Shown piece after piece: positions 23,183-31,797 of a stretch of 64,000 nt of DNA; the stretch's first letter is position 1; each line of letters starts with the position of its first letter. A model generated the notes under the pieces. It made no database searches. It saw only the letters and a list, made by a program, of their open reading frames with translations, and was not told where the DNA came from. This stretch comes from Hymenobacter negativus (GTDB taxonomy: Bacteria > Bacteroidota > Bacteroidia > Cytophagales > Hymenobacteraceae). The position numbers and the translations under genes were made by a program. The DNA lies in NCBI RefSeq assembly GCF_017571495.1, contig NZ_JAGETZ010000013.1, positions 161,572 to 225,571 on the forward strand, in the 5' to 3' direction.

Positions 23183-24415
23183 ATGGCTAAGACTAAAATG
23201 ATGACTAGAGAAGATAAATTAGCTAAACTCGATGAAGTATTCAGCCCTACTGCTCCCATCGAAAAGAGAGATTTGTTTTTCGGTCGTATAGGTCAGCTAA
23301 ATGATTTGTATGGTGCGATTACCCAACGAGGTGCACATGCAGTGCTTTATGGCGACAGAGGGGTAGGAAAAACATCATTAGCTAATATGGCAATGACTGC
23401 TTTCCCAGAGGTAGTAGCTACCAAAGTAACTTGTAACAGGACAGAAGATTTTAAATCTATCTGGCAGGAGGCGCTGAAAAAAATTAGGTTCTATACCAGC
23501 CGCAAGGGAATTGGATTCAACGCGGAGGTGAGGCACGAATCGGTGCAATTAGATTTATTCTTGCCAGAAAAGGATGAGATTGGTTCTGTAGATATTCTAC
23601 AGGTTTTTGAGAATCTCTCGACTCGTTTGCTTATTATTTTCGATGAGTTTGATAGCATCAGTAATGATACTATCAAAACCAAGATGGCAGACACTATCAA
23701 ATCTTTGTCAGATAATGTACCGAATGTAACAGTACTCGTAGTTGGAATAGCTGATAGTGTTGCCCAATTATTGGGTGAGCATCCTTCTTTAGAAAGATGT
23801 TTGATTCAAATTCAAATGCCACGTATGTCTGAAGAAGAATTGAAGCAAATTATTGATAATGGTTTGCGTAGGCTTGAGTTAGAGATAATCGATTCTGTTA
23901 GAGAAAAGATTATTGAATATTCCTCGGGATTCCCTCATTATACCCATGCCTTGTGTAAATCAGCAGCTTATTATGCGGTGATAAATGATTCTAACACTAT
24001 ATCGTTGAGGATGCACTTTACTTACGCGGTAAAAAAAGCGATACAAACGACATCACAGTCATTGCGTAATTCTTATCAGCGGGCAATTATTAATTCTAGA
24101 GGTCCATCACATTTTGAGGAGGTGCTGGCGGCTTGTTCGTTAGCCAATTTAGACGAATACGACTGCTTTACTAACAGCAGCTCTTTGTCTCATTTTAAAG
24201 GCAAGAAAAAGACAAAATCTGAAATGACTACTGGCGAATTCCGGTATTACCTAGATGCTTTATGTAAAGATGAAAAAGGGCCCATACTTGAAAAAATAGG
24301 GCAGGGTTTTAATCTGCGTTATAAATTCATAAATCCTATAATGCGAGCATTCATTCGATTGAAGGTATACGATAAAAAAATCGAAGCTAATAAAGTGTTC
24401 GAGCAAGAAGACTAG
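23183..24415 (+). CDS. AAA ATPase (Orc/Cdc6-like AAA_16 type), low-GC
   Basis: The 410-aa protein has a P-loop, YGDRGVGKTSLANM (Walker A residues ~57-65), a Walker B stretch LLIIFDEFDSIS (~150-160), a sensor-like VTVLVVGIADS, and helical LEIIDSVREKIIEYSSGFPH resembling the AAA lid. The C-terminal ~120 residues look like a winged-helix region (FEEVLAACSLANLDEYDCF). Base composition is strikingly AT-rich and codon use differs from every neighbour except the 27252 gene, which points to recent transfer. Stand-alone ATPases of this type next to TA arrays are often parts of defence modules, but no effector domain is evident here. Confidence 0.8.
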   Translation: MAKTKMMTREDKLAKLDEVFSPTAPIEKRDLFFGRIGQLNDLYGAITQRGAHAVLYGDRGVGKTSLANMAMTAFPEVVATKVTCNRTEDFKSIWQEALKKIRFYTSRKGIGFNAEVRHESVQLDLFLPEKDEIGSVDILQVFENLSTRLLIIFDEFDSISNDTIKTKMADTIKSLSDNVPNVTVLVVGIADSVAQLLGEHPSLERCLIQIQMPRMSEEELKQIIDNGLRRLELEIIDSVREKIIEYSSGFPHYTHALCKSAAYYAVINDSNTISLRMHFTYAVKKAIQTTSQSLRNSYQRAIINSRGPSHFEEVLAACSLANLDEYDCFTNSSSLSHFKGKKKTKSEMTTGEFRYYLDALCKDEKGPILEKIGQGFNLRYKFINPIMRAFIRLKVYDKKIEANKVFEQED

Positions 24416-24559
24416 TTGAAGAAATTTTGTCATATTTTAAACTGCAAAGAGTATTCACGCTCCGCCAAAAAGTCCGAAAAAGCACTCTTGCACCCCCTTT
24501 GCTAGTCCCCTCGTACAAACTTCCTAACCCGAAGCACCTACCTAAAGAGACTACGCAAC

Positions 24560-27169
24560 ATGGACTTTAAAAACTTCACCATCAAGGCGCAGGAGGCCGT
24601 GCAAAAGGCCACTGAAATCGCCGGGGGCAACCAGCAGCAGGCCGTCGAGACGGGTCACCTGCTGAAGGGCCTCTTCCAGAGCGACGAGAACGTCTTCTCG
24701 TTTCTGGCCAACAAGCTCGGGGCCAACCTCAACATCCTCACCCCGCGCCTCGACGCCATCGTGGCCGCCTACCCGAAAGTGAGCGGCGGCTCGCCCTACT
24801 TCGCCAACGAGGCCGCCGCCGCCGTGCAGCGCGCCAACGCCGCCATGAAGGACATGGGCGACGAATTTGTGTCCGTGGAACACCTGCTGCTGGGCCTGCT
24901 CGGCGGCCGCGACGCCGTGGCCACCCTGCTGAAAGACACCGGCTTCAACGAGAAGGACGCCAAAGCCGCCATCCAGGAGCTGCGCGGGGGCCGCAAGGTC
25001 ACGAGCCAGAGCGCCGAAGACCAGTACCAGAGCCTGAACCGCTACGCCCGCAACCTCAACGAGCAGGTGCGCAGCGGCAAGATGGACCCCGTGATTGGCC
25101 GCGACGAGGAAATCCGCCGCGTGCTGCAAATCCTCTCGCGCCGCACCAAAAACAACCCTGTGCTGCTCGGCGAGCCCGGCGTGGGCAAAACCGCCATCGT
25201 GGAGGGCCTGGCCCAGCGCATCGTGGCCGGCGACGTGCCCGAAAACCTGCGCGACAAAACCATCATGAGCCTCGACATGGGCCTGCTCGTGGCCGGCGCC
25301 AAGTACAAGGGCGAGTTTGAGGAGCGCCTCAAGGCCGTCATCAAAGAAGTGACCGACTCCGACGGCCAGATTGTGCTCTTCATTGACGAGATGCACACCC
25401 TCATCGGGGCTGGCGGCGGGGGCGAGGGCGCCATGGACGCCGCCAACCTGCTCAAGCCCGCCCTGGCGCGCGGCGAGCTGCACGCCATCGGCGCCACCAC
25501 GCTCAAGGAATACCAGAAGTACATCGAGAAAGACAAGGCCCTGGAGCGCCGCTTCCAGGCCGTGATGGTGGACGAGCCCTCGCAGGAAGACGCCATCAGC
25601 ATCATGCGCGGCATCAAGGAGAAGTACGAGCTGCACCACGGCGTGCGCATCACCGACGACGCCGTGATTGCGGCCGTCGAACTGAGCTCGCGCTACATCA
25701 CCGACCGGTTCCTGCCCGACAAGGCCATCGACCTCATGGACGAAGCCGCCGCCAAGCTCCGCATCGAGCTGAACTCCATGCCCGTGGAGCTCGACGAGGT
25801 GCAGCGCCGCATCATGCAGCTCGAAATTGAGCGCGAGGCCATCCGCCGCGAAGACAACAAGGACCGCGAAACCGTGCTCAGCAAGGAGCTGGCCGAGCTG
25901 GGCGAAAAGCGCGACAGCCTCAAAGCCCGCTGGGAAAGCGAGAAAGGCGTGCTCACCGGCATCCAGGAGCAGAAAGAAGCAATAGAACGCTTCAAGCTGG
26001 AAGCCGAGCAGGCCGAGCGCCAGGGCGATTACGGCCGCGTGGCCGAGTTGCGCTACGGCAAAATCCAGGAAGCCGAGCAGAAGCTGAAGCAGCTCCAGGA
26101 CCAGGCCAACGCCAACAAAGACGGCGGCTCGATGCTGCAGGAAGTCGTCACCTCCGAGGACATCGCCGAAGTGGTGGCCAAGTGGACGGGCATCCCGGTG
26201 AGCAAAATGCTGCAGTCCGACCGCGAGAAGCTGCTCAACCTCGAAGCCGAGCTGGGCAAGCGCGTAGCCGGCCAGAGCGAAGCCATCGCGGCCATCTCCG
26301 ACGCCGTGCGCCGCTCCCGCGCCGGCCTGCAAGACCCCAAGCGGCCGATAGGTTCGTTCATCTTCCTAGGCACCACCGGCGTGGGTAAAACCGAGCTGGC
26401 CAAGGCCCTGGCCGAGTACCTGTTCAACGACGAAAACGCCATGGTGCGCATCGACATGAGCGAGTACCAGGAGCGCCACGCCACCTCGCGCCTGATAGGC
26501 GCGCCTCCCGGCTACGTGGGCTACGACGAGGGCGGCCAGCTCACCGAGGCCGTGCGCCGCAAGCCCTACTCGGTGATTCTGCTCGACGAAATCGAGAAGG
26601 CCCACCCCGACGTGTTCAACATCCTGCTGCAAGTGCTCGACGATGGCCGCCTCACCGACAACAAAGGCCGGGTGGCGAACTTCAAGAACACCATCATCAT
26701 CATGACCTCCAACACGGGTGCCGACATCATCCAAAAGAACTTCAAGGAGCTGAACGAGTACAACCACGACGAAGTGGTGGACCGCACCCGCGAAGAAGTC
26801 GTCGAGCGCCTCAAGCAGCACATGCGCCCCGAGTTCCTGAACCGCATCGACGAAATCGTGATGTTCCAGCCGCTCAAGCGCAAGGAAATCCGCCGCATCG
26901 TCGACATCCAGTTCCGCCAGATTCAGCAGCGCCTGGCCGAAGCCGGCATCAGCCTCGAAGCCACCGACGAGGTGCTCGACTTCCTCGGCGAGCAGGGCTT
27001 CGACCCGCAGTTTGGCGCCCGCCCGCTCAAGCGCGTGCTCCAGCGCATTATTCTCAACGAGCTGTCGAAAGATATCCTCTCCGGCCGCGTGTCGAAAGAT
27101 GCCGTGGTAGAAGCGGTGCTGGAAGACGGCGCGGTGAAGTTCGAGAACGTGGAGATGCCAGCAGTGTAA
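24560..27169 (+). CDS. clpB: ATP-dependent disaggregase ClpB
   Basis: The 869-aa protein has the full ClpB layout. The N-terminal Clp domain starts MDFKNFTIKAQEAVQKATEI, the first AAA module has GEPGVGKTAIVEG (~residue 205) and IVLFIDEMHTLIGAGG, and the coiled-coil propeller spans ~410-530 (EREAIRREDNKDRETV; EAEQAERQGDYGRVAELRYG). The second AAA module has FLGTTGVGKTELAKAL (~605) and ILLDEIEKAHPDVFNILL. It ends FENVEMPAV. ClpB rescues aggregated proteins with DnaK in the cytoplasm and is usually heat-induced. Its last 30 nt and terminator are duplicated at 28569. Confidence 0.97.
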   Translation: MDFKNFTIKAQEAVQKATEIAGGNQQQAVETGHLLKGLFQSDENVFSFLANKLGANLNILTPRLDAIVAAYPKVSGGSPYFANEAAAAVQRANAAMKDMGDEFVSVEHLLLGLLGGRDAVATLLKDTGFNEKDAKAAIQELRGGRKVTSQSAEDQYQSLNRYARNLNEQVRSGKMDPVIGRDEEIRRVLQILSRRTKNNPVLLGEPGVGKTAIVEGLAQRIVAGDVPENLRDKTIMSLDMGLLVAGAKYKGEFEERLKAVIKEVTDSDGQIVLFIDEMHTLIGAGGGGEGAMDAANLLKPALARGELHAIGATTLKEYQKYIEKDKALERRFQAVMVDEPSQEDAISIMRGIKEKYELHHGVRITDDAVIAAVELSSRYITDRFLPDKAIDLMDEAAAKLRIELNSMPVELDEVQRRIMQLEIEREAIRREDNKDRETVLSKELAELGEKRDSLKARWESEKGVLTGIQEQKEAIERFKLEAEQAERQGDYGRVAELRYGKIQEAEQKLKQLQDQANANKDGGSMLQEVVTSEDIAEVVAKWTGIPVSKMLQSDREKLLNLEAELGKRVAGQSEAIAAISDAVRRSRAGLQDPKRPIGSFIFLGTTGVGKTELAKALAEYLFNDENAMVRIDMSEYQERHATSRLIGAPPGYVGYDEGGQLTEAVRRKPYSVILLDEIEKAHPDVFNILLQVLDDGRLTDNKGRVANFKNTIIIMTSNTGADIIQKNFKELNEYNHDEVVDRTREEVVERLKQHMRPEFLNRIDEIVMFQPLKRKEIRRIVDIQFRQIQQRLAEAGISLEATDEVLDFLGEQGFDPQFGARPLKRVLQRIILNELSKDILSGRVSKDAVVEAVLEDGAVKFENVEMPAV

Positions 27170-27191
27170 TTGTTGAGGAGTCTTGAATGGG

Positions 27192-27226
27192 AAAGCCCCG
27201 CCGGCGTCGTGCTGGCGGGGCTTTCT
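27192..27226 (+). terminator. clpB terminator (original copy)
   Basis: AAAGCCCCGCCGGC pairs with GCTGGCGGGGCTTT, and a T-containing tail follows. A homologous copy lies at 28622. Confidence 0.8.
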
Positions 27227-27251
27227 GTCATTTGCAGTTTATCTTACTACT

Positions 27252-28049
27252 ATGAAACGTATTTTAAATAAATGCTTAAGATTAATAGTGCTTGCTGGGC
27301 TTGATTCTATGGCGGTAGTAGTTTGTGCACAGCCGTCAAAGTCTGAAACAGTGCTGCCCGCGCACACCATAAGAATCAGAGATAATCACGCTTCCAACAG
27401 TGAAGCACGGTTAAAAAGCTTGCGCTTAGAAAATGAAGCTGATACATTATTTGTAAAGAAAAGCTGGAGTGAAGACATGGGCCACGTGTATGCTGTGGGA
27501 TACAGATTTAAGGAAAAAATACCCGATGGTATTTATAGATATTTTGTAAACGATACTATTGAGAGTGAAACGGTGCTTGTAAATGGGAAGCTAGAGGGAA
27601 TACAGAAACGTTATACGAATGGCATCTTGTGGGAGGAGACACCATATCATTTAGGTAAGGCTAATGGATACGGTCGGTCATATGATTGGGAGGGGCCTCA
27701 CAATTTGCACCTCATTGCTTATTATCACGAAGGTGATTTATACATTATAACAGGCCTTGACGCGGCTGGAAACGTAGTTAGTAGGTCATACTTTGTTGCA
27801 GGTGACGGCGGTGGCGGCCCGTACTGGGGAGAAGATAAAAAAACTGGATGGATAGGTCCGACGCCACTTACTCAAAATGGCATAACGGTAAAGGATGGTG
27901 GGTCCCGTGATGGCTTATATGAGCTTGTTAGTCCTTTGGGTAAATACCAACTTTTCTTTAAGAGTAACCTTATTGCATGGTGGAAATGGCTGGATAAAGA
28001 AGGGAGAATGGTCGTAGAAGTTCACGCGGAGCCGGGGCGGCGCTTGTGA
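27252..28049 (+). CDS. Secreted MORN-like protein, AT-rich
   Basis: The 265-aa protein starts at the ATG at 27252 with a signal peptide (MKRILNKCLRLIVLAGL ... VCAQ). Residues ~95-160 hold MORN/YwqK-like strands (PDGIYRYFVNDTIESETVLV; NGKLEGIQKRYTNGILWEE). A Gly-rich segment and ITVKDGGSRDGLYELV follow. MORN-like repeats in Bacteroidota are beta-hairpin structures found in secreted proteins and some toxin-immunity proteins. The gene is much more AT-rich than clpB and lies inside a segment bounded by the duplicated clpB 3' end, so it is probably acquired. Confidence 0.7.
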   Translation: MKRILNKCLRLIVLAGLDSMAVVVCAQPSKSETVLPAHTIRIRDNHASNSEARLKSLRLENEADTLFVKKSWSEDMGHVYAVGYRFKEKIPDGIYRYFVNDTIESETVLVNGKLEGIQKRYTNGILWEETPYHLGKANGYGRSYDWEGPHNLHLIAYYHEGDLYIITGLDAAGNVVSRSYFVAGDGGGGPYWGEDKKTGWIGPTPLTQNGITVKDGGSRDGLYELVSPLGKYQLFFKSNLIAWWKWLDKEGRMVVEVHAEPGRRL

Positions 28050-28074
28050 ATCTACTTTCACATCTAACAGAAAC

Positions 28075-28139
28075 GCCCGCTACCCCGGCCGCAGCAGCCA
28101 CGGCGGCGGGGCGGAGCCGCAAACCAGCCGCGAGCGGGC
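28075..28139. repeat. GC-rich imperfect inverted repeat
   Basis: GCCCGCT and AGCGGGC flank a GC-rich centre containing CGGCGGCGGGGCGGAGCCGC. It lies between the MORN-like gene and the broken antitoxin gene. It is not the same sequence as the cassette repeats. Confidence 0.35.
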
Positions 28140-28175
28140 CGCGTTATCTTTACTTTAATCTAACCTTCTCCGGCC

Positions 28176-28400
28176 ATGTCCATTACCCTTGAGTTGAGCG
28201 ACGAAGTAACCCCGCAGGCCGAGCAATACGCCCGGCAGCAGGGCCGCAGCTTGGCCGCTTTGGTCGAGGAGTACCTGCGCCAAGTGGTGGCCAAACAGGT
28301 GGCCTAACCATTGGCCCCGGCCGTGGCGGAGTTGTATGGTATCCTATCGTTGCCGGCCGATTTTGACTACAAGACCCAGCGCGACGAGCCCGCTTCGTGA
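28176..28400 (+). pseudogene. DUF6364-like antitoxin gene with a nonsense codon
   Basis: The frame starts MSITLELSDEVTPQAEQYAR with SLAALVEEYLRQVV, an RHH-like antitoxin N-terminus. It meets TAA at 28305-28307 after 43 codons, then continues open in the same frame with AELYGILSLPADFDYKTQRD and a TGATG overlap with the PIN gene. LPxDFDYK is the usual C-terminal toxin-contacting motif of DUF6364-type antitoxins, so the stop breaks an originally ~74-codon gene. Confidence 0.75.
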
Positions 28401-28568
28401 TGCGCCATCTCTTTCTGGATACCAACGTCGTGTTCGACTACCTAGGCCGCCGCGAGCCCAACGGCGCGGCTGCAGGCGCCTTGTTTCAGGCCACCTACGA
28501 AGGCCGAGCCACGCTGCATGTGGCCAGTTTGAGCTTCAGCCACATTTTCTACACCTTGCGCAAGCAAT
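28400..28568 (+). pseudogene. Truncated PIN-domain toxin
   Basis: The N-terminal third of a PIN nuclease is present: MRHLFLDTNVVFDYLGRREP with the first catalytic Asp, then LHVASLSFSHIFYTLRKQ. At about 28568 the homology stops abruptly and the sequence becomes the duplicated clpB 3' end. The remaining acidic residues are missing, so it cannot be active. Confidence 0.8.
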
Positions 28569-28656
28569 GTTCGAGAACGTGGAGATGCCGGCGGTGTAAT
28601 AACCGCGCGGTTCTGAATGGTAAAGCCCCGTCAGCACAGTGCTGGCGGGGCTTTTC
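28569..28656 (+). repeat. Duplicate of the clpB 3' end and terminator
   Basis: Bases 28569-28600 match clpB 27139-27170 at 30 of 32 positions and would encode the FENVEMPAV tail. The following spacer has the same length and leads into TTCTGAATGG (clpB copy TCTTGAATGG) and a homologous hairpin terminator at 28622-28656. The two copies bracket the 1.4-kb segment 27171-28568. Confidence 0.85.
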
Positions 28657-28674
28657 TTGTGAACACCAGTTGCC

Positions 28675-29268
28675 TTACTTCTGTAGGGCTTTTATAACGC
28701 AAGCTAACGTGATTTCCAGCTTAGACTCGAGCTGTTGGAAGTCGCCCGGCAGGTGTAGGCTCCCTTCCAGGGCGAAGCGGATAAGTTGGTAGAGTGGAGC
28801 AAAAGCAATAGCCCAATATGCTTCTACAGGCAGGTCAGCTATTTGCCCTTTCTCGATGGCATGAGCATAAAAATCACGTCGTTGTTGTCGGGCAGCAGGG
28901 TCTTCCCGGTCCAAAACTGCTGCTACTAGGGGTGAGTTAATGAACTGTTCGGTGAAGCGGAATTCAATGGGGTGGGCTACAAAATACCTAAATGTATTAT
29001 GCCAGAGCAGCCGCAGCCCCACTGCAAAGTCCATTGTGGCACTGAACCCCTCCAGCATGGCCTTGTCGCTGTGCTGACGCACCTCCAGGTAAACCTGGTG
29101 GAGCATGTCCAAGCGGTTTTCAAAATACAGGTAAATAGTGCCGGCCGACACGCCGGCTTTGGTTGCCAGGCGCTGCATGCTGAGCCCATGCAGCCCTTCC
29201 TCCACTATCATGGTGAGCGCCGCCCGCCGAATGGCCGCCCCTTTATCAGAAATTTTTTCTTTCGCCAT
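28675..29268 (-). CDS. TetR/AcrR family transcriptional regulator
   Basis: The ATG at 29268 (MAKEKISDKGAAIRRAALTM) gives a standard TetR N-terminus. The helix-turn-helix is LSMQRLATKAGVSAGTIYLY followed by FENRLDMLHQV. The ~150-residue C-terminal helical ligand domain has no recognisable ligand signature. The frame extends to 29295, but that part overlaps a perfect operator-like palindrome and is unlikely to be translated. The regulator probably represses itself and the divergent VOC gene from 29275-29296. Confidence 0.9.
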   Translation of the reverse strand: MAKEKISDKGAAIRRAALTMIVEEGLHGLSMQRLATKAGVSAGTIYLYFENRLDMLHQVYLEVRQHSDKAMLEGFSATMDFAVGLRLLWHNTFRYFVAHPIEFRFTEQFINSPLVAAVLDREDPAARQQRRDFYAHAIEKGQIADLPVEAYWAIAFAPLYQLIRFALEGSLHLPGDFQQLESKLEITLACVIKALQK

Positions 29269-29274
29269 ATCAAC

Positions 29275-29296
29275 AATGAATGAACGTTCATTCATT
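29275..29296. promoter_or_regulatory. Perfect 22-bp palindrome, likely TetR operator
   Basis: AATGAATGAACGTTCATTCATT lies 6 nt upstream of the tetR start codon, between divergent genes. Perfect palindromes of this length with TGAACGTTCA cores are typical TetR/AcrR operators. Confidence 0.75.
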
Positions 29297-29371
29297 TTTT
29301 ATACATTTGTGCAATTAATCACCGACAAAGGTGCCGGTGAGTCGTCCAACTTTCTATCCCCCACTACAGCC

Positions 29372-29749
29372 ATGCAGCTTAAGCATCTAAACCTAGTTGT
29401 ACCCGATGTACCCCAAGCCCAAGCATTTTTCGAAACGTTTTTCGATTTTCACGGTGAGCAAAACAAGAACAACATGCTAACCATTCTCCGTGACCCGCAT
29501 GATTTTGTGTTGGTTATCACCCGCCTGACTGCCGACGACCCGGCTAATTACCCACGCTGGTTTCATATCGGATTTATCGCGGATACTCCAGAGCAGGTCC
29601 ATGCCAAATACGAACAGCTGCATGCTGGCGGTGTAGCAATAGAGGCCAAGCCACGCGTATTACATGGAAGCCTTGTTTTTTACTTTTATGCCTTTGGCTA
29701 CTTGCTCACAGAGGTAAGCTGTCCTCTGCCCAGTCCACCAATAAACTAG
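29372..29749 (+). CDS. VOC (glyoxalase/bleomycin-resistance) superfamily protein
   Basis: The 125-aa protein starts at the ATG at 29372 (MQLKHLNLVVPDVPQAQAFF), the usual VOC first strand-helix, followed by FFDFHGEQ and WFHIGFIADTPEQVHAKYEQ in the second beta-alpha unit. VOC proteins are metal-dependent enzymes or binding proteins; the substrate is unknown. The extreme C-terminus (TEVSCPLPSPPIN) differs from the usual EV ending and may be slightly altered. It is divergent from the tetR gene across a shared operator. Confidence 0.85.
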   Translation: MQLKHLNLVVPDVPQAQAFFETFFDFHGEQNKNNMLTILRDPHDFVLVITRLTADDPANYPRWFHIGFIADTPEQVHAKYEQLHAGGVAIEAKPRVLHGSLVFYFYAFGYLLTEVSCPLPSPPIN

Positions 29750-29924
29750 CAGTGTGCACCCATAGCCGGCAGGCAGAGGTTCTTGGCGCTGATTGGTGTG
29801 CCCTTGGCTGTCAGCAGCGCTGCCCATTTCAGCCCAAGCCACGGGCATTTCTATTTGCCCGATGGCGGCCCACTATTGCTTTTGAGTGTTACTTACGCAC
29901 TTATCCTTTCGATTTCGGAATTCC

Positions 29925-30470
29925 ATGGGGTTTAGCCTCCGGTTGCTGTTTATAACGGCTGTTTTTTTGTTGCCCGTTGCTTCCTGCCAGCAAGCAAGCT
30001 ATTCTTTCCAGGGAGTGCAACAGGAGCCTGCCCATCTTGCGATGCCGATAAGTAGCGTACCGTTGCCAGCAGCGACCGAACCGCCTGCAATAGCTCAACC
30101 AACTCTCATTAGCCAGGCGCTAGCAACGAAACACCCTCGCCAACGGCCGGCTCGCACTATCCGGCTGCCAGTTGGGCGGGCCGTTGTGCTTCGCAATTCT
30201 CGTCTTCATCCCCAAATACTCGTGCGCACCTTGGCACACCCAGCGTCAGGCGTAGCCAGCCAGTCCCGGCGTGCTCCGGCAATCAGCGAGAATGTCAAGT
30301 TTGTCGCCATTTTCATAGGGGGCACATTGCTATTGCTTGCCTCGGGCTTGTTTCTCCTAATTGGGGTAGGTGGTCCACTCGCTGTAATGGGAGGAGTTAT
30401 GTTGCTGCTGGCAGGACTGGCCGCCACCTTATTCACATTCTACGTAGCATCGTATAAGCATGGTAGATAA
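29925..30470 (+). CDS. Predicted lipoprotein with C-terminal membrane segments
   Basis: The 181-aa protein is placed at the ATG at 29925 because MGFSLRLLFITAVFLLPVAS is followed by Cys, a lipobox-type signal. The middle is Pro/Ala/Arg-rich and low in complexity. The C-terminal ~60 residues hold two hydrophobic segments (FVAIFIGGTLLLLASGLFLL; AVMGGVMLLLAGLAATLFTF). Function is unknown. Confidence 0.65.
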   Translation: MGFSLRLLFITAVFLLPVASCQQASYSFQGVQQEPAHLAMPISSVPLPAATEPPAIAQPTLISQALATKHPRQRPARTIRLPVGRAVVLRNSRLHPQILVRTLAHPASGVASQSRRAPAISENVKFVAIFIGGTLLLLASGLFLLIGVGGPLAVMGGVMLLLAGLAATLFTFYVASYKHGR

Positions 30471-30474
30471 GTAG

Positions 30475-30660
30475 TTAGGTTTCTGATAATCTGTTCAGAC
30501 TCATGCTTCCTTCGCCATTATTGCTCGCGTTACCAACTCTCGCTACCACCGCGCCGAGCGGACCCCAATCTGGGACGGGGAAGATGACGAAGAGCGCCGT
30601 CCACCAGCCCCCAACCAGTAGTTCCAGAGCGAGGCCGAAAGCAATGACAAAGTCAGTCAT
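30475..30660 (-). CDS. Small hydrophobic protein downstream of an AraC regulator (doubtful)
   Basis: The 61-aa frame (MTDFVIAFGLALELLVGGWW ... VIFPVPDWGP) is hydrophobic in its first half and begins 4 nt after the AraC stop. It could be a short membrane protein, or a remnant of a larger one. Only its position and hydrophobicity support it. Confidence 0.35.
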   Translation of the reverse strand: MTDFVIAFGLALELLVGGWWTALFVIFPVPDWGPLGAVVARVGNASNNGEGSMSLNRLSET

Positions 30661-30664
30661 TCTG

Positions 30665-31585
30665 TTAGGCTGACTCTCGGAATGCGGCGGGGGTGAGGCC
30701 CGTCTTGTCCTTAAACAGGCGGCTGAAATACGAGGGGTTTTCGAAGCCTAGAGAGAACGCCGTTTCGCGAATGCTCAGGGAGGTGCCCAAAAGCAGCTGC
30801 TTGGCTTTTTCGAGCAGCGCGGAGTGAAGGTGCTGCTGCGCGTTCTGGCCCGTGTGCGTGCGGAGCACATCGCCCAGGTAGGCCGGCGATACGTGCAGCG
30901 CCTCGGCAAAGTGCTGCACGGTGGGCAGGGGCTGCTCGGAAGTGTGGTCCAGATAGGTAGCAAGCAGGGCCTCGAAGCGGCTGAGCAGGTCGGGGCCGTT
31001 GGCGGGCTGCATAGGAAACTGCCGGTGGTAGGCCCGGCTGGCGTACTGTAGCAGCACGTCGAGCTGCGTGCTCAGCAACTGCTGGCTGAAGGCATCGGCG
31101 GGCTGCTCGCTTTCCTGCCGCAGGCCAGTGACAGCGTAGGTCAGGAGTTGGTCTTCGGTGGGCGACAAAGCCAGAGCCTGCTGCACGCGGTACGCAAAAA
31201 ACGGGTAGCTGCCCGGGAACGAGCCGGCGGGACGGCGGGCCAGTAAATCGGGGTGCACCACCACCATCCAGCCCTGTGGCTGCGCCGGCACGGCCACTCC
31301 GCCCGGTGGGCAAAACTGCACGGGCTGCCCCGGCGCATAAAATCCCAGCACGCCCTGCCGATAGTCGTACACCTGCTGCCCGTAGGGGAGCTGCCCGTCG
31401 AAGTGCCGCTTCAGCACGATGAGGTAGAGGTGGCGCAGGGCGGGTTTGGCTGCAAAGGCGGGCGGCGGGTACTGCGCCAGGTCAATCACCGTCAGAAGCG
31501 GATGACTGGGTGGGGCAAAGCCATAGTGCGTAGTAAAGTCGGCCACCGTGTTCAGAACGGTGAAGCGGCTCGTTGTAGATTTCAT
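30665..31585 (-). CDS. AraC family transcriptional regulator
   Basis: The 306-aa protein has an N-terminal cupin-like sensing domain (GVLGFYAPGQPVQFCPPGG) and a C-terminal double HTH of ~100 residues. HFAEALHVSPAYLGDVLRTH is the first HTH, and SLSIRETAFSLGFENPSYF followed by RLFKDKTGLTPAAFR is the second HTH with the AraC signature. It is divergent from another AraC gene at 31798. Its target is likely one of the neighbouring oxidoreductases, by context only. Confidence 0.92.
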   Translation of the reverse strand: MKSTTSRFTVLNTVADFTTHYGFAPPSHPLLTVIDLAQYPPPAFAAKPALRHLYLIVLKRHFDGQLPYGQQVYDYRQGVLGFYAPGQPVQFCPPGGVAVPAQPQGWMVVVHPDLLARRPAGSFPGSYPFFAYRVQQALALSPTEDQLLTYAVTGLRQESEQPADAFSQQLLSTQLDVLLQYASRAYHRQFPMQPANGPDLLSRFEALLATYLDHTSEQPLPTVQHFAEALHVSPAYLGDVLRTHTGQNAQQHLHSALLEKAKQLLLGTSLSIRETAFSLGFENPSYFSRLFKDKTGLTPAAFRESA

Positions 31586-31797
31586 GCGTGTATCAACAAA
31601 TAATGGCGTTTTCGTACTTTGTTGTCCTGCACATTAAGCAGCTTGTTCAAGTGAACACTGAAATGCCGTTGTGGTTGTACCTGCCAAAAAGAAGTTGTGA
31701 ATAATTCGCCGTGTCTGTCATCTTGGGCTACACCAGCCTTCGACTCGAAAGCTTCGCATGACAGCCGCAAACAGTTGCCAAATTAGCAATTCAAACA

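Noticed and set aside
24551..26332. 593-codon open frame on the minus strand
   Set aside because: It lies entirely antisense to clpB, is full of Val/Leu/His/Gly typical of a GC-rich shadow frame, and has no domain.
28336..28599. An 87-codon frame ending in FENVEMPAV
   Set aside because: The tail comes from the duplicated clpB end, and the upstream part is a wrong-frame reading of the antitoxin and PIN genes.
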